Below, in pieces: positions 1-7,355 of a stretch of DNA of 64,000 bases. This stretch comes from Thioalbus denitrificans. GTDB lineage: Bacteria; Pseudomonadota; Gammaproteobacteria; DSM-26407. Every line of letters begins with the position of its first letter. Position 1 is the stretch's first letter. Below the pieces are notes generated by a model. The model ran no database searches and was not told the origin of the DNA. It was given only the letters and a program-made list of their open reading frames with translations. The stretch lies in contig NZ_QPJY01000005.1 of NCBI RefSeq assembly GCF_003337735.1, positions 18,265 to 82,264 of the forward strand, in the 5' to 3' direction. Position numbers and translations under genes: made by a program.

Positions 1-382
1 GAGACGATGGAGCCGTCGCTGTCGGAGGATCCCCTGCCGTCGAAGTCGCACCCAAGCCCCGCGCAGGCGGAGGTGAACGCGGCGGTCGGCGGGGCGTTGG
101 TGTCGCTCCCGCCGCCGGCGGCGACGAAGACCGGTGCGAAGACCGGGTCGCCGATGTCCAGCAGGGGCTCCAGGATGCCGTCGCCGGAGTCGTCGGTCCA
201 GTTGAAGTTGCCCTTCCCGAGCAGCGTGTCGCGGATGGCCTGGTGCGTATCGCCCTGGCTGGCCAGCAGCGCCGCGGCCCCGGCCACGTGGGGTGAGGCC
301 ATGGAGGTGCCGCTGATGGTGCCGTACCCGCCCCGCTCCAGGGGGTAGGTGGAGCGGATGCAGACGCCGGGGGCGGCGATGT
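1..382 (-). pseudogene. Truncated duplicate of the S8 subtilase gene
   Basis: This stretch is nearly identical to about 829-1206 of the complete protease gene beside it and lies in the same orientation. It covers the catalytic-Ser region, the Gly-rich linker and the start of the PKD domain. Differences are few and keep the frame: one Gly codon fewer in the linker and scattered substitutions. Homology stops abruptly at about 382, before the Asp and His parts of the catalytic domain, so the copy has lost its 5' part. Its 3' end lies outside the window. A partial tandem duplication or a recombination remnant is the simplest reading. A protein from it could not be an active protease. Confidence 0.8.
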
Positions 383-396
383 CTGAGTTTAAGGGG

Positions 397-433
397 TCGG
401 TGACAAATGCTAATCGTTAGCATTTGTCACCGA
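397..433. repeat. 17-bp perfect palindrome at the duplication junction
   Basis: Arms 397-413 and 417-433 are exact reverse complements around a 3-nt TCG loop. The element is AT-rich compared with its surroundings. It sits within 20 bp of the point where homology of the truncated protease copy ends and just 3' of the intact protease gene. There is no T-run, so a simple intrinsic terminator is not obvious. It could be a REP-like hairpin or a mobile-element scar. Confidence 0.7.
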
Positions 434-449
434 ATAGCTTTTCCCCGCC

Positions 450-2198
450 TCAGGGCTTGAATACGGTCACCGTCGTTCCGGTACCGCTGGTGAACTCCAC
501 GCTCGACACCTTCTTTCGGATGCCGCCCAGGGTGCATGCGCTGCCCGAGCAGCCTTCGGTTCCCCCACTGTAGGACCAGGTGCCGGTGAGGCCGGAGCCG
601 TCCGCCGTCTCGACCATCGCGGTCCAGGTGGAGCCGTTGTTCTGGCTGCTGGTCAGCAGTTCCCCACCGCCGCCCGACGCCACCGTCACGTCGTGCTGAA
701 CTGTCCCGGAGGCGCCGCCGTCGTCGGTGACGGTGAGGCTGACCGTGTAGGTTCCGTCCGTTGCGTAGGTGTGGGAGGCGGTGGGCCCGGAGGCCGTGGC
801 GCCGTCGCCGAAATCCCACGCGTGGGTGACGATGGAGCCGTCGCTGTCGGAGGATCCCCTGCCGTCGAAGTCGCACCCAAGCCCCGCGCAGGCGGAGGTG
901 AACGCGGCGGTCGGCGGGGCGTTGGTGTCGCTCCCGCCCCCGCCGGCGGTGACGAAGACCGGCGCGAAGACCGGATCGCCGATGTCCAGCAGGGGCTCCA
1001 GGACGCCGTCGCCGGAGTCGTCGGTCCAGTTGAAGTTGCCCTTCCCGAGCAGCGTGTCGCGGATGGCCTGGGGCGTATCGCCCTGGCTGGCCAGCAGCGC
1101 CGCGGCCCCGGCCACGTGGGGCGAGGCCATGGAGGTGCCGCTGATGGTGCCGTACCCGCCCCGCTCCAGGGGGTAGGTGGAGCGGATGCAGACGCCGGGG
1201 GCGGCGATGTCGACGGTGGCCCCCCAGTTGCTGAAGTCCGCCAGCGTGTCGTCCTGGTCCGGGCGGCAGGTGGGGGCGCCATAGCCGCCCGCCGCGCCGT
1301 CGAAGTCGGCGAGCGCAGAGACGGTGATGGCGTCCGGCGAATTGGCGGGGGTGTGGTTGGCGGCGTCGTCGTCTTCGTTGCCGGCCGCCACCACCACGGT
1401 CACCCCGCCGTCGACGGCATTCCGGATCGCGTTGTCCATGGCCGTGCTGCTGCCGGAGCCGCCGAGGCTCATGTTGATCACCTCGATGCCGCCCCGGGCG
1501 GCGACCCAGTCGATGCCGGCGATGATGCCCGCCAGGCTGCCGGAGCCCTGCGCGTCGAGCACCTTGACGGCCCAGAGGCGCGCCCCGGGGGCCACGCCCA
1601 CCACCCCGATGCCGTTGTCGAGCGCGCCGATGGTGCCGGCCACATGGGTGCCGTGATAGTGGTCGTCGTCGCCGTCCCGGGTGTCGTCGCAGAAGTAGCT
1701 GCGTTTCCAGGGCGGACCGCCGCCGGTGCTGTTCAGGCAGTTGGCGCCGCCCACCACGTTGAGGTCCGGGTGCTGCCGGTCGATGCCGGTGTCGAGCACC
1801 GCCACGTCCGCATCGACCCGGTAGTCGTCCAGCCCGTCGATGGCCAGCGCCGCCTGGTCGGCGAACATCCGCCGGACGCCGGTCGGGACCTCCTGCCCGA
1901 AGGCCCTCACCGGAATGTCCTCCTCCACGTAGGCCACCCGCGGGTCGCGGGCCAGGCCGGCCAGCGCCGCGCGGGGCATGGTGATGGAGAAGCCCCGCAG
2001 CGCCGTCCCGTAGACGTAGCCGACCCGGCCGCTGGTGCGCCGGGCCACGTCGGCCGCCACGGCTTCGGGCATGCCCGCGTCCGCGTTCAGCACGACGATG
2101 TAGCGGTCCTGGGGCGGGCCCGCCTGCGCCATTGCGGAGAGGGTGAGGAGGCACACGGCGAGCAGGCCGGAAAGGGAATGCCGGGATTGCGGGTTCAT
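450..2198 (-). CDS. Secreted S8 subtilisin-like serine protease with PKD domain
   Basis: The 582-residue protein starts with a Sec signal peptide (about residues 1-26, ending AMAQA). An I9-type propeptide (about 31-100) and an S8 catalytic domain follow. The triad is visible: Asp136 in VAVLDTGID, His182 in HGTHVAG and Ser356 in SGTSMASPHVAG. A Gly-rich linker leads to a PKD domain (about 428-510, with HAWDFGDG) and a Gly/Ser/Thr-rich C-terminal segment of about 75 residues. It should be exported and self-processed for extracellular proteolysis. A broken copy of its central part lies immediately 3' of it. The ATG has a GGAGG-type ribosome site about 11 bases upstream. Confidence 0.9.
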   Translation of the reverse strand: MNPQSRHSLSGLLAVCLLTLSAMAQAGPPQDRYIVVLNADAGMPEAVAADVARRTSGRVGYVYGTALRGFSITMPRAALAGLARDPRVAYVEEDIPVRAFGQEVPTGVRRMFADQAALAIDGLDDYRVDADVAVLDTGIDRQHPDLNVVGGANCLNSTGGGPPWKRSYFCDDTRDGDDDHYHGTHVAGTIGALDNGIGVVGVAPGARLWAVKVLDAQGSGSLAGIIAGIDWVAARGGIEVINMSLGGSGSSTAMDNAIRNAVDGGVTVVVAAGNEDDDAANHTPANSPDAITVSALADFDGAAGGYGAPTCRPDQDDTLADFSNWGATVDIAAPGVCIRSTYPLERGGYGTISGTSMASPHVAGAAALLASQGDTPQAIRDTLLGKGNFNWTDDSGDGVLEPLLDIGDPVFAPVFVTAGGGGSDTNAPPTAAFTSACAGLGCDFDGRGSSDSDGSIVTHAWDFGDGATASGPTASHTYATDGTYTVSLTVTDDGGASGTVQHDVTVASGGGGELLTSSQNNGSTWTAMVETADGSGLTGTWSYSGGTEGCSGSACTLGGIRKKVSSVEFTSGTGTTVTVFKP

Positions 2199-2402
2199 GA
2201 TCTTATTCGCCTCCGCTGGCGCGACTGGCAGTCATCTTGTCAGTCAATAGTAGCAGCCGGCACGCCGCCCCGATGCATTCCCGCAGGCCGGGTATGGGAA
2301 TGGGGATGCCCCCGGAGCCGGCCGGCCTGTGGAGGAGAATGATGCAGCCGGTGACCGCCTTGGGCCGCCCGCGGCTCCGGGCGCCCCACGCGGGCTCTAC
2401 GC

Positions 2403-3269
2403 CTACTGCCCCCCGCCGTCCCCGGCGCCCGCCTCCGGCGCGCTCTTGACCAGTTCGTCGACCGATGCCTGCATCCGGGCGAGGGGCAGGGCGCCGGCGC
2501 GCACCAGCACCTTGCCGGTTTCGTTGTCGCGCAGGAGGTTGCCGGGGGTGCCGCTGATGCCGAGCGCGATGCCCGTTTCGTAGTCCTTCTTCACCCGGTC
2601 AGCGTGGCGGCCGCTCTCCAGGCAGGCCTCGAAGGCGGTCCGGTCCAGTCCGATCTCTGCGGCCAGGGCGCCGAGGTCGCCGCCGGGCATCCCCTTTCCG
2701 TTGGAGGCGGTGCGTTCGTAGAGGGTGTCGGCGAAGCGCCAGAAGGCGTCGTTGCCGCCCAGCTCGGCGGCGCACTCGGAGGCTTCCGCCTCCCGCTGGG
2801 CCATGGGGTTGTGGAAGGCGAGGGGAAAGTGGCGGTAGACCCAGTTCACCTGGCCGTCCGAAGCGTCCACCAGCGCTTTCGCCGTGGGGTGGAAGCGCTT
2901 GCAGAACGGGCACTCGAAGTCGGAGTACTCGACGAGGGACACGCGGGCTTCCGGGTTGCCGTAGATGTGGTCGCGCGCCGGGTCGGCGGGGGGCATCTTG
3001 TCCGCCCTGCTCCGGGCCGCCTCCGCGCGCTGGCGCGCGGCTGCCGCCTGGGCCTCCCGCTGCTTCGCCACGTAGCGCTCGATGCCGGCGTCGATGGCCT
3101 GGTCCAGCGCGCCGCTCTCCTGCAGCTTCCTGACCACCTCGCCGCTGATGCGCTCCACCAGCGCCGCATCGTCCTCCGGCGCCGCCTGCGCCGGGGCGGC
3201 GGTCAGCAGCAGGAGGGCGGCCAGGATGGGGGCCGCGCGGCGGCGCATTGCGGGGCTGAACGGGATCAT
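2403..3269 (-). CDS. Periplasmic DsbA/Com1-like thiol-disulfide oxidoreductase
   Basis: The 288-residue product has a signal peptide (about 1-28, APAQA), an Ala/Arg/Gln-rich helical stretch (about 35-90) and a DsbA-type thioredoxin domain. That domain has the redox motif CPFC after SDFE and a cis-Pro loop GTPG near the C terminus. Com1/DsbA-like proteins of this layout introduce or repair disulfides in exported proteins. The open frame runs much further upstream, but GAGGAGG lies just before the ATG at 3269 and the signal peptide begins there, so that start is chosen. It stands alone between the protease and an AT-richer region. Whether it acts as an oxidase or an isomerase cannot be read from sequence. 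Confidence 0.85.
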   Translation of the reverse strand: MIPFSPAMRRRAAPILAALLLLTAAPAQAAPEDDAALVERISGEVVRKLQESGALDQAIDAGIERYVAKQREAQAAAARQRAEAARSRADKMPPADPARDHIYGNPEARVSLVEYSDFECPFCKRFHPTAKALVDASDGQVNWVYRHFPLAFHNPMAQREAEASECAAELGGNDAFWRFADTLYERTASNGKGMPGGDLGALAAEIGLDRTAFEACLESGRHADRVKKDYETGIALGISGTPGNLLRDNETGKVLVRAGALPLARMQASVDELVKSAPEAGAGDGGGQ

Positions 3270-3536
3270 GGCGTCCTCCTCGTCGGGTCGGGTGGGCGGC
3301 TTCCGTCCGGATCGCCGGGGCGGGTGTCCGGCCCTGGCGGAACGGCTCCGGTCCCGGAGCGCGGCGCCGATAGAAACCTTGGACAGCGGAAACGGGATCA
3401 GTTCGTTTGGAATCGGTGTGGTCGGGTGTGCGGTGGGGAGGAAAGGGAGGTAGACGGTGGGCGGGTGGTTGGGACGGGGGCTGTGGATTTGTACTCGTCC
3501 CGTATATATGGATTTCGGGCGGCGGGGTGTGAGTGG
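3270..3536. other. Intergenic region upstream of the dsbA-like gene
   Basis: The first part is GC-rich and should carry the promoter of the leftward dsbA-like gene, but I see no convincing -35/-10 or sigma-54 element. Base composition shifts toward AT near 3500, where the lipoprotein/SoxYZ patch begins. I see no small ORF with a ribosome site here. Confidence 0.4.
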
Positions 3537-3561
3537 TTGGGTTCGAGTCCCGATATCCCCC
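3537..3561 (+). other. tRNA 3'-end-like sequence, possible attachment-site remnant
   Basis: Bases 3537-3553 fold as a T-arm: TTGGG, a 7-nt loop TTCGAGT, and CCCGA. Seven bases and a discriminator that would end an acceptor stem follow. No matching 5' acceptor half, D-arm or anticodon arm lies upstream at the right distance, so it is not an intact tRNA gene. Such 3' halves are what integrative elements leave at tRNA sites. It marks the left edge of the AT-richer patch with the lipoprotein and SoxYZ-like genes. No integrase or second copy was found, so this is tentative. Confidence 0.3.
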
Positions 3562-3794
3562 GTCTTTGTCAAAGAACACATTTATCAATAAACACGGACT
3601 CGCTGAAACGTGTTGCCATGGTTCATGGTGATTGACGTGGAGTTTGTCGAAAACCAGTGAAACACTATTGGCTATACTTTCTGTATGGAATTGCTGGCGA
3701 TTTTCAGAAGCCTGCAAGCGGTCTGGCTGCGGTCAACCTGGATACTATATGGTCCGCCTGTGCGTTGTAGCGATAAGCAAAGGAGGAGCCGGTG

Positions 3795-4544
3795 ATGAAG
3801 ACGAAATGCACTCTATGGCTCTTGACAGTGATGATCATGTTAGCGGGAGGCTGTGCCGGTTCTCGGCAGCAGTTCAGCCAGGAACAGTATCCCATCGGCA
3901 TGACGGTGCACAGTCCCTTCGTTTTCTATGGGAAACAGGTGCCCCTGCCCGAGGGTGATTGGCGTATAAGCGCACATCTCGATGAGTCCAGGGCTTTAAG
4001 GACCAGCGATGTTGCAGGAGGTTCCGGCCCGACGGTCGAGAGCGGAGGCTACACCCGCGTGTTCGCCGCGCTTACCGAGAGCAGGGACAATTTACTGACA
4101 AAAGCCGTGATAATCAGTTTGCCGATCAATGTGCCTGGGAGTATCGGGCTTTCGCTAAATGACATTTGCAACGAATATGATCTTCAGTATTGTGTGAGCC
4201 CCGAAAAAGGTGCCCATACCCAGTCCCAGTGGTGGGTTTACAGGGAACCTGTTGGAGCGCTCGTGGTTGATCTATGGCTGGAAAATCTATTGCGAGACAA
4301 CGCGGAATCCAAAGTCAACCCCGTCATGCTTGAGATGCTGAAAGACCTGAACGCCAGAGATGTCTCGTTTGATGTGTACATGCAGTCCGTTTGCTACCAG
4401 ATGGCGCGTGGTCGAGAGATGATGACGGTCTGTTATCTCTGGAATGAGCACACCGAACACGTTACGAGCCTTTCATTGTGGCGTTGGGGCGCGGAATGGT
4501 TGGACAAGGTCAAGGCGGGGTTCGATAACAAGTTGGCACCATGA
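3795..4544 (+). CDS. Putative lipoprotein of unknown function
   Basis: A 249-residue protein with a lipoprotein signal (LAGGC, Cys20) should be anchored to a membrane on the periplasmic side. I do not recognise the mature domain. It contains WRIS, a few Cys and many aromatic residues. An AAGGAGG ribosome site sits 8 bases before the ATG at 3795; a GTG one codon upstream is also possible. Base composition is clearly more AT-rich than in the rest of the window, as in the next gene, which suggests that both arrived together. The SoxYZ-like gene follows about 210 bp later on the same strand. Confidence 0.7.
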   Translation: MKTKCTLWLLTVMIMLAGGCAGSRQQFSQEQYPIGMTVHSPFVFYGKQVPLPEGDWRISAHLDESRALRTSDVAGGSGPTVESGGYTRVFAALTESRDNLLTKAVIISLPINVPGSIGLSLNDICNEYDLQYCVSPEKGAHTQSQWWVYREPVGALVVDLWLENLLRDNAESKVNPVMLEMLKDLNARDVSFDVYMQSVCYQMARGREMMTVCYLWNEHTEHVTSLSLWRWGAEWLDKVKAGFDNKLAP

Positions 4545-4754
4545 GTTGGTGCCGGGAAATCGCAGGGCTTTGATGGTGATGTCTGGATGCTGGCAACAAA
4601 TGAACAATCCGTGGACGGTCACGCAGTTTATATGATTCTGTGTGGAATCCCCCGGCTCTGTAACGAAGAAGTCGGACCGTGTTGACGGGGTGGAAGCCGC
4701 ATGATGTGTTGCATAAATCAATTCATCGGGTATTTTCCATGGAGGTGGAAGTCA

Positions 4755-5483
4755 ATGAGGTCTGTTCATGTATTGTTGGCGACTGTCGCATTGACGGTAT
4801 TTTCAGTTTCATCAGTTATTGCAATGCCGTCCACCAGGCAGATGACTGAGGAGTCATTGAGCTTTGGGCGTGACATAGATTTCGTCGAGAATGTGAAGGT
4901 AGATATTGCTGGTGCGGAAGCAAGTGCAGATATAAGTGTCAGACTCCCTGGGACGATAGTGAATGGAAATGTTGTACCGGTGTTCATTGACTCCTCGCTG
5001 AATGGAGTCAAGGCAATAGATTTGTATTCAAACAGGCATAACGACAGGATTGCATCGTTTACGCTGGGAAAGGTCACGCTTCCTTATGTAAGTACACGAT
5101 TCAGGGTCGGCAAATCGGGTGAGTTGTACGTTGTGATGCGTGCTGGCAATAAAGATTACTATGCGGTGGGCAATCTGAATGTTCTGAAATCCGGGCAGGA
5201 AAATATGCGGGCATGTGATACGGACGCACGGTTTTATACAACGGTTGAGGATGGGGTTGTCACAATAAAGTACATGATCATGCACTGCATGAATGTTGGA
5301 AGATACATCAAGTGGATGAAGTTATCGCATGATGGTGAAACCATCGTGGAATCAGAGCTGTCTCTTGGAGTCAGCAGAAATCCATTTTTCAGCTTCAAGT
5401 TCATGGGTAATGAAAGAGGCAGTTACAAGCTTGAATGGGAAGATACGGCTGGTGATAAAGGCGTGAAAATTTATAGAAAATGA
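4755..5483 (+). CDS. SoxYZ-like fused sulfur-carrier protein
   Basis: The 242-residue exported protein has a signal peptide (about 1-23). Its N-terminal half is SoxY-like (about 40-148), and its C-terminal half is SoxZ-like (about 160-240), with VSRNPFFSFKFMG and LEWEDTAGDKG matching the SoxZ pattern VSKNP...G..W.D..G. SoxYZ normally carries sulfur intermediates on a Cys in a C-terminal GGCGG arm of SoxY. Here that arm is missing: the corresponding stretch is KSGQENMRACDTD with a single Cys154. It resembles the fused SoxYZ-like family linked to quinoprotein dehydrogenases, though no such enzyme is nearby. GGAGGTGG precedes the ATG at 4755; an upstream in-frame ATG lacks a ribosome site. The gene is AT-rich. 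Confidence 0.75.
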   Translation: MRSVHVLLATVALTVFSVSSVIAMPSTRQMTEESLSFGRDIDFVENVKVDIAGAEASADISVRLPGTIVNGNVVPVFIDSSLNGVKAIDLYSNRHNDRIASFTLGKVTLPYVSTRFRVGKSGELYVVMRAGNKDYYAVGNLNVLKSGQENMRACDTDARFYTTVEDGVVTIKYMIMHCMNVGRYIKWMKLSHDGETIVESELSLGVSRNPFFSFKFMGNERGSYKLEWEDTAGDKGVKIYRK

Positions 5484-5625
5484 TTCCATGTCCGGGAATG
5501 GTTTCTGCATGGTGGTGCAGTATCCAGTTGGGGATGCGGGTCGGTAAGCTTGGCGGCATGAAACCTCCCCGGGAACTGACATTGGTGGCCTGCTCCGGGC
5601 AACGCCTAGCCGAGGTCGATTGATT

Positions 5626-5648
5626 TCACCCCGCGGAGCGCGGGGTGA
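5626..5648. terminator. Hairpin between convergent genes
   Basis: A perfect 10-bp stem (5626-5635 with 5639-5648) with a GAG loop lies between the rightward SoxYZ-like gene and the leftward S1 gene. It could end transcription from both sides. It lacks a strong T-tract. Confidence 0.5.
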
Positions 5649-5656
5649 TTCCCCGA

Positions 5657-6865
5657 CTACTTCTTCTTCCCCCGCTTTTCCATCTCCTGGCGCAGCAGCT
5701 CGCCGAAGGTGCCGACGCCGGGCTCGGCGCGGGGCTCCTCCCGGGGCGCGGCCGGCATCTCGGCGGCGTCCGCCACGTCGGCGTCCAGCGACAGGCTGAT
5801 GCGCTGCTTCTCCGTGTCGACGCCGAGCACGGTGACCTCCACGGTGTCGCCCTCGTTGAGCACTTCGCGGGGGTGGGTGATGCGGCGCCCGGCGCCCAGC
5901 TCGCTGATGTGGACGAGCCCCTCCAGCCCCGGCTCGAGCTCCACGAAGGCGCCGAAGGGCTGCAGGCGCGTCACGGTGCCCCGGACGCGGGCGCCGGCGG
6001 CGTAGCGCTCCCCGGCCTGCTGCCAGGGGTTGGCGGCCAGGGCGCGGAGCGACAGGGCGATGCGCTGGGGGTGCCTGGGGTTGTCGCTCTTCTCGATGCG
6101 CAGCACCGCCACCTCCACCGCCTGGCCCACGCTGAGCAGGTCCTGGGGGTGCTTGACGCGGCCGTAGGCCAGCTCGCTGACGTGGATCATCCCCTCCACG
6201 CCGCCGAGGTCCACGAAGGCGCCGAAGTCCTTGAGGCTGGTGACGACGCCCGGCAGCACCGCCCCCGGCTCCAGCCGGGCGCGGATCGCCTCGGCCTGGG
6301 CCGCGCGCTCCTCCTCCAGCACCGCGCGCCGGGAGAGGACCACGTTGGGGCGCCGGCCGCCCTCGATGCGGGTGACGCGGAAGGAGAGGTGCTGGCCCAC
6401 GAAGGGCTCCAGATCCTCCACGAAGCGGATGTCCGCCTGGGAGGCGGGGCAGAAGGCGCGCAGGCCCGCCACCTGCACCTCCAGGCCGCCCTTGGTGACG
6501 GCGCTGACCAGCCCCTCCACCGGCAGGCCGCTGCGGAAGGCCTCCTCCAGCTCGCCGGTGTCGTGGACGTGGCGCTGGGTGCCGGTGCCCAGCAGCAGGG
6601 TCCCGGTGCGCTCGTCGTTGCTGATCACCACCGCCTCGATGCTGTCCCCCTCCGCCACCTTCAGCGTGCCTTCGGCGTCGGTGAGCTCGGCGATGTCGAT
6701 GGAGCCCTCCACCTTGCCGCCGAGGTCCACGAAGGCGCGCTCGGCGTCGATGGAGATGATGGTTCCGCGCACGTGGTCACCCGCCTGCGGCGTGGCCTTG
6801 GCGGGGGTGGGGTGTTCGCGATCGTACTGCCGGAGCAGCGCTTCGAAGTCTTCGGTATCGGCCAT
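5657..6865 (-). CDS. S1-domain RNA-binding protein (ribosomal protein S1-like)
   Basis: The 402-residue protein contains four S1 (OB-fold) repeats, at about 27-95, 108-178, 200-275 and 288-360. The last two are canonical (KDFGAFVDLGG...GMIHVSEL and QPFGAFVELEPGLEGLVHISEL). It ends in an Ala/Pro/Glu-rich tail with terminal KRGKKK. Genuine gammaproteobacterial ribosomal S1 usually has six repeats and about 550 residues, so this is either a second, shorter S1-like protein or a diverged one. It should bind mRNA or ribosomes in the cytoplasm. It stands alone on the strand, with the small lipoprotein gene upstream. Confidence 0.85.
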   Translation of the reverse strand: MADTEDFEALLRQYDREHPTPAKATPQAGDHVRGTIISIDAERAFVDLGGKVEGSIDIAELTDAEGTLKVAEGDSIEAVVISNDERTGTLLLGTGTQRHVHDTGELEEAFRSGLPVEGLVSAVTKGGLEVQVAGLRAFCPASQADIRFVEDLEPFVGQHLSFRVTRIEGGRRPNVVLSRRAVLEEERAAQAEAIRARLEPGAVLPGVVTSLKDFGAFVDLGGVEGMIHVSELAYGRVKHPQDLLSVGQAVEVAVLRIEKSDNPRHPQRIALSLRALAANPWQQAGERYAAGARVRGTVTRLQPFGAFVELEPGLEGLVHISELGAGRRITHPREVLNEGDTVEVTVLGVDTEKQRISLSLDADVADAAEMPAAPREEPRAEPGVGTFGELLRQEMEKRGKKK

Positions 6866-6904
6866 GGGGAGAGTTTAACCCGGATAGTCCGTCGGGAGGC
6901 GCGA

Positions 6905-7264
6905 TTACCGCGCCGGTCGGGTGAAGCGCGCCGCCTGTTCGCCGTCGCGCAGGAGTGTCGCGGTGCCGTCGCCTTCCACCACCAGGCGGTAGTGCTCCTC
7001 GAGGTCGGGGCTGGACGCGGCCTTGCAGGCCAGGGCGATGGCCCGCGCGCTGTCGCCGCTCCAGAAGCAGTGCCGCCCCGCCTGCGCCTCGCCGGCGGCG
7101 AACAGGTCGGCCCGGCCCTCGTAGGTGACCTCCAGGCGCTGGAAGCCGGCGCCGGAGCCGGGCGCGGCGATCCAGGTGCCGGCGGCCGGGTGCGGCGCGC
7201 AGCCGGCCAGGGCCAGCAGCAGCGCGGCGGCCGGGCAGGCGAGGCGGATGGCGGATCGTTTCAT
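6905..7264 (-). CDS. Small predicted lipoprotein
   Basis: A 119-residue protein with a lipoprotein signal (ALAGC) and a mature part of about 95 residues that I do not recognise. It keeps two Cys (in GRHCFWSG and ALACKAA), and its beta-rich pattern suggests a small periplasmic domain. The start at 7264 is chosen because the signal peptide begins there; the ribosome site is weak. It lies between the ClC transporter gene and the S1 gene, all leftward. Confidence 0.6.
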   Translation of the reverse strand: MKRSAIRLACPAAALLLALAGCAPHPAAGTWIAAPGSGAGFQRLEVTYEGRADLFAAGEAQAGRHCFWSGDSARAIALACKAASSPDLEEHYRLVVEGDGTATLLRDGEQAARFTRPAR

Positions 7265-7355
7265 GGCGCGTCCCACGGGGAGGAGAGGGGAAACGTACCC
7301 CGATTCGACGGTGCGGGCAATCCGCCTCCGGACCGGGCCGGCGCCGCGGCGCCGG

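Noticed and set aside
2403-3581. Long 392-residue form of the DsbA-like protein
   Set aside because: The extra 100 residues lack any fold signature and would bury the signal peptide; GAGGAGG marks the start at 3269.
4675-4720. GG-N10-GC spacing upstream of the SoxYZ-like gene
   Set aside because: Only the GG and GC fit; neither TGGCAC nor TTGC is present.
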